NCBI RefSeq assembly: GCF_022179285.1 | Contig: NZ_BPQO01000001.1 | Location: 248,001 to 312,000, forward strand | Direction: 5' to 3' | DNA from: Methylobacterium hispanicum | GTDB lineage: Bacteria; Pseudomonadota; Alphaproteobacteria; Rhizobiales; Beijerinckiaceae | Length of the DNA stretch: 64,000 nucleotides | Shown: positions 33,427 to 41,077 of the stretch, piece after piece | How positions within the stretch are numbered: position 1 is the first letter of the stretch | Layout of the letters: every line of letters begins with the position of its first letter | Notes under the pieces: model-generated | The model's input: only the letters and a program-made list of their open reading frames with translations | Database searches by the model: none | What the model was told of the DNA's origin: nothing | Position numbers and translations under genes: made by a program

Positions 33427-34500
33427 TCAGAGAGCCTCGTCGGCGAGCCGGACCGTCTGGCCCTCGCTCAGGGAATGGGTGCCGGCGACGACGACGCGCT
33501 CGCCGGGCTCGACGCCGCCGGTCAGGGCGGCGAAGCCTTGGCTGCGCCCCGCGACCGTGACCGGCCGGCGCGCGACGCGGGTGCCGGCGGCGTCCACCAC
33601 CCAGACCGCGTCCCGGCCCTCCGCCGAGAGGATCGCGGCCTCGGGCAGCACGACGTGCGGCGGGACCTTGCGGGTCAGCCCGACCGTGATGGTCGCGCCG
33701 AGCCGGAACGCCTCCGGCGGGTCCTGCAGCGTCATGCGGATGCGGCGGGTGCGGGTGCTCGCGTCGGCGAAGGGGGCGACCTCGCGCACGGTGCCGGTCG
33801 CGGTGACCTCGGGGGCGCTCTGGAGCGCCACGGTGAAGCGCGCGTCGCGCGGCATGGCGCCGAGGAGGTCCTCGGGGATGTCGACCACCGCCTCGCGCAC
33901 CTCGGGGCGGGCCACCGTCACGATGGTCTGCCCGGCGGTGACGTCCTGCCCGACCTCGGCCCGGCGCTCGGTGACGACGCCGTCGAAATCGGCCTGCAGC
34001 TCGGTGTAGCCGATCTGGTCGCGCGCCTTCTGCAGGCCGGCCTGCATCTGGGCGAGCCGCGCCTGGGTGGTGTCGCGGTTGGCGGTGGCGGTGTCGAGCT
34101 GGGCCTGGGTGACGTTGCCGCCCTCGAACAGGCGGCGCACGCGCGCCTCGGTGGCGGCGGCGTTCTCCGCCTGGGCGGTGGCGTCGGCCACGTCCGCCTC
34201 CGCCCGGGTCAGGGTGAAGCGCGTCACGATCGGGTCGAGGGCGGCGAGGCGCTGCCCTTTGCGGACCACGTCGCCCACCGTGACGTCGCGCGCGACGACG
34301 CGCCCGCCGATGCGGAAGCCGAGCTGGGACTGGTAGCGCGGCTCGATCGTGCCGGCGAAGGGGCCGAACCGCTTCGTATCGACCACCTTGGCCACGGTGT
34401 AGAGCACCGGGCGCACCGGCGCGGGCGCCTCGGCCGCCTCCTGCTTGCAGCCGCCGAGCGCCAGCAGGCCGAGGGCGGCGATCGCGATCGGACGTCTCAT
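33427..34500 (-). CDS. RND efflux adaptor lipoprotein, second adaptor
   Basis: A 357-residue periplasmic membrane-fusion protein from ATG 34500. The N-terminus MRRPIAIAALGLLALGGCKQ carries a lipobox (LGGC) for lipid attachment. Then come barrel/lipoyl halves (GFRIGGRVVARDVTVGDVVRKGQRLAALDP; ADFDGVVTERRAEVGQDVTAGQTIVTV), a coiled-coil hairpin (DVADATAQAENAAATEARVRRLFEGG...) and a beta-barrel end. Its ATG overlaps the stop of the first adaptor (ATGA), so they are coupled. It is encoded just before the permease. Confidence 0.92.
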   Translation of the reverse strand: MRRPIAIAALGLLALGGCKQEAAEAPAPVRPVLYTVAKVVDTKRFGPFAGTIEPRYQSQLGFRIGGRVVARDVTVGDVVRKGQRLAALDPIVTRFTLTRAEADVADATAQAENAAATEARVRRLFEGGNVTQAQLDTATANRDTTQARLAQMQAGLQKARDQIGYTELQADFDGVVTERRAEVGQDVTAGQTIVTVARPEVREAVVDIPEDLLGAMPRDARFTVALQSAPEVTATGTVREVAPFADASTRTRRIRMTLQDPPEAFRLGATITVGLTRKVPPHVVLPEAAILSAEGRDAVWVVDAAGTRVARRPVTVAGRSQGFAALTGGVEPGERVVVAGTHSLSEGQTVRLADEAL

Positions 34501-35585
34501 CGTCCGGCCTCCGCGAGCGTCACCGCGAGGCCGGGACGCAGGAACTGGATACCGGCGATCACGACCTCCTCGCCCGGCCTCACGCCGTCCTTCAGCGCGA
34601 TGGAATCCGGGGCGTAGCGCTCGATCGCGACGACGCGCGGCTCGACGGTGCTCGTCGCCGGGTCGCGCACCCAGATCGCGGGCCGGCCGCGCCAGCGGTA
34701 GAGGGCCGACCAGGGCAGGACCACAGCCCTGCGCTCGGCGAACCGGCCGCGCCCGATCACCACGGCGCCCAGCGACATGCCGGGCGGCGTCTCCCGCAGC
34801 CCGACCTTCACCCGCACCGTGCCGGAGGCCGGATCGACGCTCGGCGCGATCTCGCGCACGGTGCCGACGCCGCGCACATCCGGATCGGCCTGGAGGGTGA
34901 CCTCGACGGTCCCCGAAGCCGGCGGGCCCGCCAACAGGGCCTCGTAGACGTTGAAGACCGCGTCGCGCGGGCCGTCCTGCGCGACGGTGAGGACGGACTG
35001 CCCGGCCTGCACCACCTGACCGGTCTCCAGCGACCGGCTCAGCACGATCCCGGCGACGCCGGCCCGCAGCTCGGTGTACGAGAACTGCTCGCGGGCCGTG
35101 CCGAGGGCGGCCTTGGCCGACTCGACGGCGGCCTGGCTGACGCGCAGCTGCTGCTCGGCGTTGTCGTAGCTCGGACGGGTGGTGAAGCCGCTGGCGAGCA
35201 GCGATTTCTGGCGCTCGTAGGTGAGCTTGGCCTGCGTCGCCTGCGCCTCCGCCGACGCCAGCACGGCCTCGGCGTTGGCGAGGTTGGCGCGCTGCTCCTG
35301 CGGGTCGAGACGCGCCAGCACCTGGTTGGCGGTGACGTGATCGCCGACCTCGACTTGGCGCTCGGCGATCTTGCCGCTGGTGCGGAACGAGACGCTGGTC
35401 TGCGCCTGAGCCTGGATGTCGCCGGTGAAGACCGCCTCGGAGGCGACCGACGTCTCGGCGGCGACCTGCGTGCGCACGAGCGTCTGTGCGAGGAGCGGCA
35501 CAGCTTCGGAGGCGGCGGCGGGCGCGCCGCCGGCGAGCGCCAGGAGGCCCAGCAAGGCGCAGGACTTCGGGTACGATCCGGACAC
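34497..35585 (-). CDS. RND efflux adaptor protein, first adaptor
   Basis: A 362-residue HlyD-type adaptor with a classic signal peptide (MSGSYPKSCALLGLLALAGGAPAAAS). Lipoyl halves are VSFRTSGKIAERQVEVGDHVTANQVLARLDPQEQ and ELRAGVAGIVLSRSLETGQVVQAGQSVLTV, with a helical hairpin between. Unlike the second adaptor it has no lipobox, so one adaptor is soluble periplasmic and one is lipid-anchored. Two different adaptors before one permease suggest a heteromeric collar, as in some MdtABC/TriABC-type pumps (TriA and TriB are both needed with TriC). It is transcribed from the TetR-controlled divergent promoter. Confidence 0.9.
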   Translation of the reverse strand: MSGSYPKSCALLGLLALAGGAPAAASEAVPLLAQTLVRTQVAAETSVASEAVFTGDIQAQAQTSVSFRTSGKIAERQVEVGDHVTANQVLARLDPQEQRANLANAEAVLASAEAQATQAKLTYERQKSLLASGFTTRPSYDNAEQQLRVSQAAVESAKAALGTAREQFSYTELRAGVAGIVLSRSLETGQVVQAGQSVLTVAQDGPRDAVFNVYEALLAGPPASGTVEVTLQADPDVRGVGTVREIAPSVDPASGTVRVKVGLRETPPGMSLGAVVIGRGRFAERRAVVLPWSALYRWRGRPAIWVRDPATSTVEPRVVAIERYAPDSIALKDGVRPGEEVVIAGIQFLRPGLAVTLAEAGR

Positions 35586-35644
35586 GGCTGCCTGAACCTC
35601 GCAACGGGGCTGCGGTCTATCGCGGCGCCGACATATCCGCTATT

Positions 35645-35670
35645 CTACCGACCGTCCAGACGGTTTCTCA
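35645..35670. promoter_or_regulatory. TetR operator between the efflux operon and its regulator
   Basis: ACCGTC-CA-GACGGT (35651-35664) is a perfect 14-bp palindrome flanked by TACCG and TTCTC. It sits 21 bp before the tetR ATG (35685) and 66 bp from the first adaptor ATG, in the only divergent region of the locus. That is where a TetR dimer would repress both units. Confidence 0.75.
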
Positions 35671-35684
35671 ACGGACAGGGTACG

Positions 35685-36254
35685 ATGGCGCACATCCGGC
35701 GCGCGGATCGCGCGCAGATCATCCTCGACGCGGCCGAGGCCTTGCTGCGCCGCTCCGACGCGCGGACGCTGACGATCGATGCCGTCGCCGCGGAGGCGTG
35801 CCTGAGCAAGGGCGGGGTGCTGCATCACTACGCCTCGAAGGACGCGCTGATCGCGGCGCTGGCCGCGCGGCGCGTCGGGCTGATCCGCGACGGCATCGCC
35901 GCGCTGCTGGCCGAACAGCCACCCGGGCCGGCGGCGCTGCCGCTGGCGGCGGTCGCACACGCGCGGCAGGTCTATGCCGAGGAATGCGGCTTTCCCGACG
36001 CGCTTCTGGTCGCGTCCGCGGAGAACCCCGCGGCGGTGGCGGGCTTCCGCGCCTTCCTGGCCGATCTCTTGGAGCAGATGGCCGCACTCGGCTGCCGGCC
36101 CGGCGCGGGCGAGGCGCTGATCTTCTCGATCCTCGGACTGATGCTCACCCGCTCCCTCGGCTTCCACAGGCTCGACGGAGCGGAGGCCGGACGGCTGTTC
36201 GACGCGCTGGAGGCGCAGGCGCGGATCCTGGCGGTGGAGGGAGATGGGGGCTGA
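35685..36254 (+). CDS. TetR family transcriptional regulator
   Basis: A 189-residue repressor from ATG 35685. The HTH is at about residues 6-52 (ADRAQIILDAAEALLRRSDARTLTIDAVAAEACLSKGGVLHHYASKDALIAAL), with the KGGVLHHY recognition turn. The C-terminal part is a TetR_C_37-like ligand domain with Cys at about 100. It is divergent from the efflux operon across a perfect palindrome, so it most likely represses the pump and itself, and is released by a pump substrate. Its stop TGA (36252-36254) lies within the terminal repeat of element copy B. Confidence 0.92.
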   Translation: MAHIRRADRAQIILDAAEALLRRSDARTLTIDAVAAEACLSKGGVLHHYASKDALIAALAARRVGLIRDGIAALLAEQPPGPAALPLAAVAHARQVYAEECGFPDALLVASAENPAAVAGFRAFLADLLEQMAALGCRPGAGEALIFSILGLMLTRSLGFHRLDGAEAGRLFDALEAQARILAVEGDGG

Positions 36255-36517
36255 TACCGTTCCCGGTCGAAGAGTTCGGTTTGAGGCATCGTCTCAGGAC
36301 GAAGCACGGGTCCCCATCCCATAGGGAGAGGTCCGCTTTCGCAGAATGCCGGGTGAGGGGTATGACGTGACAGATGAGGGCTGGACCTGAACGTGCATCG
36401 ACCGCGTGTTCAGTCCTGTGAGGTCATACCCCTCCCCCCAACCCTTTCCCTATGGGAGAGGGGGCGCGGCGCGGCTCACCGCGGCCGGCCGAACCGATCA
36501 ACCGGAGACCGTATCAG
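36251..36517. repeat. Dispersed palindromic element, copy B (267 bp, full)
   Basis: Terminal inverted repeats CTGATACCGTTCCCGGTCGA (36251-36270) and TCAACCGGAGACCGTATCAG (36498-36517) match at 16 of 20 positions. The core holds CATCCC-ATAGGGAGAGG, the CTGC/CGCTTTCGCAGA hairpin, GGGTGAGGGGTATGAC with GTCATACCCCTC, CCCTATGGGAGAGGGG and GGCGCGGCGCGG. It lies between convergent tetR and the TIGR01244 gene, and its two ends contain the stop codons of both (TGA 36252-36254; TCA 36514-36516 on the minus strand). Confidence 0.9.
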
Positions 36518-36939
36518 GCGTTCGCGTCGAGCCAGGCCACCACGCCTGACAGGTCGAACCCCCGCTCCGTCCCGAAGGCGCGCACGTCCTCGCGCCGCAT
36601 CCGCCCCGCCAGGACCTCGCCGATCACCCAGAGGGTGAGGGAGCGCGTGCCGCCGCGGCAATGGGCGAGAACGGGGCCGGGCGACGCCTCGACGGCCTCG
36701 TGGAAGCGCAGGGCCGCCTCACGGGTGATGGTCGGGCCCGTCACCGGCAGGTCGAGATAGGCCATCCCGGCACCCTCGGCCGCCCGCCGCTCCGCCGCGG
36801 AGCCGGGCTGAGCCGCCTCCTCGCCGTCCGGCCGGTTGTTGATCACGAGGCGCACGCCGCGCCCGGCCAGCGCGGCGATCTCCGCCTCGCTCGGCTGATC
36901 GGCGACCGAGAGCTTGTCCGTGACGGGTGTGATCTTCAT
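36514..36939 (-). CDS. TIGR01244 family sulfur transferase/phosphatase-like protein
   Basis: A 141-residue protein with a cysteine-phosphatase loop: VLAHCRGGTRSLTLW (C-x5-R signature HCxxGxR, Cys about 94). The N-terminus MKITPVTDKLSVADQPSEAEIAALAGRGVRLVINNRPDGEE is the family's typical head. Members are the N-terminal partner of BLH-type sulfide-oxidising dioxygenases or stand-alone proteins with possible sulfurtransferase or phosphatase activity. No persulfide dioxygenase is next to it. Its stop codon is provided by element copy B. The downstream metallopeptidase is 52 bp upstream of its start on the same strand. Confidence 0.85.
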   Translation of the reverse strand: MKITPVTDKLSVADQPSEAEIAALAGRGVRLVINNRPDGEEAAQPGSAAERRAAEGAGMAYLDLPVTGPTITREAALRFHEAVEASPGPVLAHCRGGTRSLTLWVIGEVLAGRMRREDVRAFGTERGFDLSGVVAWLDANA

Positions 36940-36976
36940 CGCGATTCTCGACGTGCGTGGCGCGCGGGCGTCGGCG

Positions 36977-37885
36977 TCAATTGTTGGCCGTGCGGAAGGT
37001 GTCGCAGGAGCGGGTCTGGCCGCTCTTGTAGCCGGCCATGAACCAGCGCTTGCGCTGCTCCGAGGAGCCGTGCGTGAAGGAGTCCGGCACGGCGTAGCCC
37101 TGGGAGGCCTCCTGCAGCTTGTCGTCGCCGATGGCGCTCGCCGCCTGGAGCGCCTCGTCGATGTCGCCGGGCTCCAGGGCGTTCCACTTGTCGTTCGAGT
37201 TCTTGGCCCAGACGCCCGCGAGGCAGTCGGCCATCAGCTCGACGCGCACCGAGAGCGCGTTCGCCTCGCGCTTGCTCGACGCCTGCTGCTGGCGCGCCTG
37301 GACCTTCGGCAGGATGCCGAGCACGTCCTGCACGTGGTGGCCCACCTCGTGGGCGATCACGTAGGCGTAGGCGAAATCGCCCTTCACGCCGAACTTGGTG
37401 GCCATCTCCTTGAAGAAGGAGGTGTCGAGATAGACCTTCTTGTCGAGCGGGCAGTAGAACGGGCCCATCGCGGCCTGCGCCGAGCCGCAGCCGCTGCGCG
37501 TGCCCCCGGTATAGAGCACCATCGTGGTGGGCGTGTACTGCTTGCCGGTCTGGTTGGGCAGGATCTGGTTCCAGACGTCCTCGGTGTTGCCCAGGATCTT
37601 CGAGGCGAAGCGGCCGGCATCGTCGGTCGGCTTCTGATTGCGGCGCTGCTGCGTCTGCGGATCGACGCGCTCCTCGCGGCTCTGGCCGCCGCCCCGGGTC
37701 ATCTGCTCGGCACCGCCGATCAGGATCGCCGGGTTGATGCCGGTGACCCAGCCGATGATCAGCAGCACGACGATGGTGCCGATGCCGAGGCCGCCCGCCC
37801 CGCCGCCGGGAAAGCCCATGCCGCCGCCGCCCTCGCCGCGGCGATCCTCGACGTTGTCGGAACTCCGGAAATCGTCCCAGCGCAT
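36977..37885 (-). CDS. ypfJ: YpfJ-type neutral zinc metallopeptidase
   Basis: A 302-residue membrane-anchored peptidase (KPN_02809 family). The N-terminus is Gly-rich and has one membrane segment (LGIGTIVVLLIIGWVTGI, about 34-51). Catalytic HExxH is in AYVIAHEVGHHVQDVLGI, with the third ligand region ANALSVRVELMADCLAG. YCPLDKKVYLDTSFF is conserved. Two Cys (SGCGSA, YCPLD) and a third near the end (RSCDT) may pair in the periplasm. Substrate unknown. Upstream are three tandem hairpin repeats. Confidence 0.88.
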   Translation of the reverse strand: MRWDDFRSSDNVEDRRGEGGGGMGFPGGGAGGLGIGTIVVLLIIGWVTGINPAILIGGAEQMTRGGGQSREERVDPQTQQRRNQKPTDDAGRFASKILGNTEDVWNQILPNQTGKQYTPTTMVLYTGGTRSGCGSAQAAMGPFYCPLDKKVYLDTSFFKEMATKFGVKGDFAYAYVIAHEVGHHVQDVLGILPKVQARQQQASSKREANALSVRVELMADCLAGVWAKNSNDKWNALEPGDIDEALQAASAIGDDKLQEASQGYAVPDSFTHGSSEQRKRWFMAGYKSGQTRSCDTFRTANN

Positions 37886-37900
37886 GAGCCCGCCGCCCTT

Positions 37901-37984
37901 GCCACGCCGCCGTACCGGCGGTCACCTGCCACGCCGCCGGTCTCCCGGCGGCTACCTGCCGCACCGCCGGAGGACCGGCGACCG
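37901..37984. repeat. Three tandem hairpin repeats upstream of the metallopeptidase gene
   Basis: Units of about 27-30 bp, starting at 37901, 37928 and 37958: GCCACGCCGCCG(GT)..CCGGCGG(TC/CT)ACCT in the first two and GCCGCACCGCCGGAGGACCGGCGACCG in the last. Each contains CCGCCG facing CGGCGG. They occupy the gap between the metallopeptidase start (37885) and the end of the uracil-DNA glycosylase gene (38025). Confidence 0.8.
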
Positions 37985-38024
37985 TTAGTAATGGCCCGGC
38001 AAAAGCCCCGGTTCCCCCGTACGG

Positions 38025-38918
38025 TCAAGCCTTTCCGTCGAGCGCGGCGCGCACGAGCCGGAAGTCCCGCCAGGCCAGCCGCTTCTGCACGGGCTGGCGC
38101 AGCAGGTAGGCTGGATGCAGGGTCGCGAGCGCCCGCACCTCGCGGTTCGGCAGCCGATAGGGGAAGAAGCGCCCGCGCGCCTTCAGGATGCCGTCCTTCG
38201 TGCCGGTCAGCGTCTGCGTCGAGGGGCTGCCGAGGCACACGACGAGGTCGGGATCGACCAGCTCGATCTGCCGCTCGATGAAGGGTTTGCAGACCGAGAC
38301 CTCCTGCGGGGTCGGATTGCGGTTGCCGGGCGGCCGCCAGGGTACGATGTTGGCGACGTAGGCCTCCGTGCGGTCGAGGCCGATCGCCTTCATCATCCGG
38401 TCGAGGAGCTGGCCGGAACGGCCCATGAACGGCTTGCCGACCCGGTCCTCGTCGGCGCCCGGCGCCTCGCCCACGAACATCACCCGGGCCGCCGGGTTGC
38501 CATCGGCGAAGACGAGGTTCTTGGCCGTGAAGCGCAGCGGGCAGGCGTCGAAGTCACGCAGGATGGCCTCCAGCTCCGCGAGCGTTCCGGCCGCCCGCGC
38601 CCGGGCGCGGGCGTCGCTCGCGGCCTCGTCGGGCTTGGCGGAGGCCGACTGGCCGAAGGTGCGCTGCGGCGACGGCCGGGCCGGCGGCGGTGCCTCGCCC
38701 CGTGGCGGCAGGGCCGGGCGCGCCGGCTGGAGCGCGGCCTGAGGCGCGGCCTGAGGCGCGGCGCGGCGCGGCGCCGGCGCGTCGGCCTCGCCGAAGCGAT
38801 CGTGCGGGCGCTCGTCCAGGGCCGCGTCGACGCCGGACTCCGCGTGGAAGTCCAGATAGGCGATCAGGTCGTGCTGCGCGTCGGCGGGGGACGTCATGAG
38901 GCCGATGTGGGGTGTCAT
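38025..38918 (-). CDS. Uracil-DNA glycosylase, family 4-like
   Basis: A 297-residue base-excision enzyme. The N-terminal third is disordered Ala/Pro/Arg-rich (ADAPAPRRAAPQAAPQAALQPARPALPPRGEAP). The catalytic domain shows motif A (VGEAPGADEDRVGKPFMGRSGQLLDRMM) and motif B (ATLHPAYLLRQPVQKR), plus NIVPWRPPGNRNPTPQEVSVCKPF and VVCLGS. Cys at DACPLR, SVCKP and VVCLG fit three of the four Fe-S ligands of family 4; the usual first CxxC cysteine is missing. ATG 38897 (MTSPADAQHD) is an alternative start. It should remove uracil from DNA; the missing Fe-S ligand may weaken or alter the cluster. Confidence 0.87.
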   Translation of the reverse strand: MTPHIGLMTSPADAQHDLIAYLDFHAESGVDAALDERPHDRFGEADAPAPRRAAPQAAPQAALQPARPALPPRGEAPPPARPSPQRTFGQSASAKPDEAASDARARARAAGTLAELEAILRDFDACPLRFTAKNLVFADGNPAARVMFVGEAPGADEDRVGKPFMGRSGQLLDRMMKAIGLDRTEAYVANIVPWRPPGNRNPTPQEVSVCKPFIERQIELVDPDLVVCLGSPSTQTLTGTKDGILKARGRFFPYRLPNREVRALATLHPAYLLRQPVQKRLAWRDFRLVRAALDGKA

Positions 38919-39097
38919 GAGCCTGTGGACAACGCGGGTGCCGGGGTGACAGGAGGCGGCAGGATGGCACGCCTCACCTGCCAGGCGCGGCTTGCCATCC
39001 TACCTTAGAACGGGTTGAGAGCGAGCGCGACCGGGTCGAGACCATCGCGCACGAACGATAAGGCCGAAGGCCGACGGAGAGGCAGGAGACACGGACG
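38919..39097. other. Divergent gap before the ETF-QO gene
   Basis: No gene is seen. It carries the ribosome-binding site GGCAGGAG about 12 nt before the ATG at 39098. Confidence 0.4.
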
Positions 39098-40771
39098 ATG
39101 GCGCTACCCGAACGCGAGGGCATGGATTTCGACGTGGTGATCGTCGGCGCGGGGCCGGCGGGTCTCGCCGCGGCGATCCGCCTGAAGCAGCGCGCCGCCG
39201 AAGCCGGCGAGGAGATCAGCGTCGTCGTGGTGGAGAAGGGCTCCGAGGTCGGCGCCCACATCCTCTCGGGCGCGGTGATCGACCCGTCCGGCCTCGATCT
39301 CCTGGTGCCGGACTGGCGCGACGACCCCGAGCGTCCGCTCAAGACCGCCGTCGAGCGCGACGAGTTCATGTTCCTGACCAAGAACAGCGGCGTCACCCTG
39401 CCGAACGTGTTCTTCCCCAAGCTGATGTCGAACCACGGCAACTTCGTCGGCTCGCTCTCGAACGTGACGAAGTATCTGGGCGCCAGGGCCGAGGCGCTCG
39501 GCGTCGAGATCTATCCGGGCTTCCCGGCCGCCGAGGTGCTCTACGACGAGCGCGGCGCGGTCATCGGCGTCGCCACGGGCGATCTCGGCATCGGCCGCTC
39601 GGGCGATCCGCGCGACGACTACACCCGCGGCATGGAGCTTCGCGGCAAGTACACGATCTTCGGCGAGGGCGCCCGCGGCTCGCTCACCAAGACCCTGATC
39701 GACCGTTTCAAGCTCAACGCCGGCCGCGACCACCAGAAGTACGGGCTCGGCGTGAAGGAGTTGTGGCAGCTGGCGCCGGGCAAGTTCGAGCCCGGCCTCG
39801 TCCAGCACACGATGGGCTGGCCCCTGCCCAACAAGGCCGGAGGCGGCTCCTGGCTCTACCATTTCGACGACCATCTCCTCTCGGTCGGCTTCGTCACGCA
39901 CCTGAACTACGAGAACCCGACCCTGTCGCCGTTCGAGGAGTTCCAGCGCTTCAAGACCCATCCGATGATCGCCGAGACCTTCGAGGGCGCCAAGCGCATC
40001 GGCTACGGCGCGCGCGCCATCATGGAGGGCGGCTGGCAGTCGGTGCCGAAGCTCGTCTTCCCGGGCGGTTGCCTCGTCGGGGACTCGGCCGGTTTCGTGA
40101 ACGTGCCGCGCATCAAGGGCTCGCACAACGCGGTGCTCTCCGGCATCCAGGCCGCGGACGCGATCGGCGAGGCGCTCAAGGCCGGACGCCAGGGCGACGA
40201 GCTCGCCGCCTACGATCGCGGCTGGCGCGACAGCCCGATCGGGCTGGACCTGAAGCGCGTGCGCAACGTCAAGCCGCTCTGGTCCAAGTACGGCACGCTG
40301 GTCGGCGTCGGCCTTGGCGGGCTCGACATGTGGTCGAACACCATCCTCGACGCCTCGCCCTTCGGCACGCTCTCCCACGGCAAGCCGGATCACGCCTGCC
40401 TGAAGCCGCTCTCGGAGGTGACGCCGATCGTCTACCCGAAGCCCGACGGCAAACTCACCTTCGACCGGCTCTCCTCGGTCTACCTCTCGAACACGAACCA
40501 TGAGGAGGACCAGCCGCCCCATCTGCAGGTCAAGGATCCCGGCCTGCAGAAGTCGTCCGAGCACGACGTCTTCGGGGGGCCGAGCGCGCGCTATTGCCCG
40601 GCGGGCGTCTACGAGTGGGTGGAGGACGCGGCGGCCCAGGGCGGCGTGCGATACCAGATCAACGCGCAGAACTGCGTCCACTGCAAGACCTGCGATATCA
40701 AGGACCCGAACCAGAACATCAACTGGGTCACGCCGGAAGGACCGGGCGGGCCGAACTACCCGAACATGTGA
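39098..40771 (+). CDS. Electron-transfer flavoprotein-ubiquinone oxidoreductase
   Basis: A 557-residue flavo/iron-sulfur enzyme that passes electrons from ETF (fatty acid, amino acid and glycine-derivative oxidation) to ubiquinone. FAD motif VVIVGAGPAGLAAAIRLK is at about 13-30; a membrane-interacting region and the quinone site follow (GCLVGDSAGFVNVPRIKGSHNA). The C-terminal 4Fe-4S cysteines are seen in RYCPAGVYE (about 500) and NCVHCKTCDIKDPNQNINW (526, 529, 532). Length is normal. It is monocistronic in this window; etfAB are not adjacent. Confidence 0.97.
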   Translation: MALPEREGMDFDVVIVGAGPAGLAAAIRLKQRAAEAGEEISVVVVEKGSEVGAHILSGAVIDPSGLDLLVPDWRDDPERPLKTAVERDEFMFLTKNSGVTLPNVFFPKLMSNHGNFVGSLSNVTKYLGARAEALGVEIYPGFPAAEVLYDERGAVIGVATGDLGIGRSGDPRDDYTRGMELRGKYTIFGEGARGSLTKTLIDRFKLNAGRDHQKYGLGVKELWQLAPGKFEPGLVQHTMGWPLPNKAGGGSWLYHFDDHLLSVGFVTHLNYENPTLSPFEEFQRFKTHPMIAETFEGAKRIGYGARAIMEGGWQSVPKLVFPGGCLVGDSAGFVNVPRIKGSHNAVLSGIQAADAIGEALKAGRQGDELAAYDRGWRDSPIGLDLKRVRNVKPLWSKYGTLVGVGLGGLDMWSNTILDASPFGTLSHGKPDHACLKPLSEVTPIVYPKPDGKLTFDRLSSVYLSNTNHEEDQPPHLQVKDPGLQKSSEHDVFGGPSARYCPAGVYEWVEDAAAQGGVRYQINAQNCVHCKTCDIKDPNQNINWVTPEGPGGPNYPNM

Positions 40772-41077
40772 GGGCTTCCGGGACGGCGCCGGCAGGGGCA
40801 TGCGCAGGTCGTTCTTGGGTATCGACGCTTCGGTTCTCTTCCGCCGGCATTCCGTGGCCGCGTCGGCGGAACCCGGGCTCCATGGACACCGTCCTGCTCC
40901 GTCCTGCCGCTGCGGTGTGCACGGATCCCGGGCCCGCCTGCGGCGCGCCCGGATTTCGGTGGGGGCGTGGGGTCGTCGGCGGCGATCGCCCCGGGTGACG
41001 GCCGGGGCCGAGACGCGGTCCTGCACCTCGGCTATGCTCCGGCCCGAGGTCGGCTCACGGCCGGTGAAGGAGGGTCG
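40772..41077. other. 306-bp gene-free spacer
   Basis: No ORF or RNA gene is recognised. It contains CCGTCCTGCTCCGTCCTGCC, a short tandem repeat, and AGGAGGG just before the ATG at 41078. A GGAAC-N17-CGTC motif (about 40868) resembles an EcfG promoter but is 200 bp from the gene. Confidence 0.35.

Noticed and set aside
30513..33560. Long open frame antisense to the RND permease gene (about 1015 codons)
   Set aside because: GC-rich third positions produce long antisense frames; its product is His/Arg/Asp repeats, with no domain, and the minus-strand gene is a clear RND permease.
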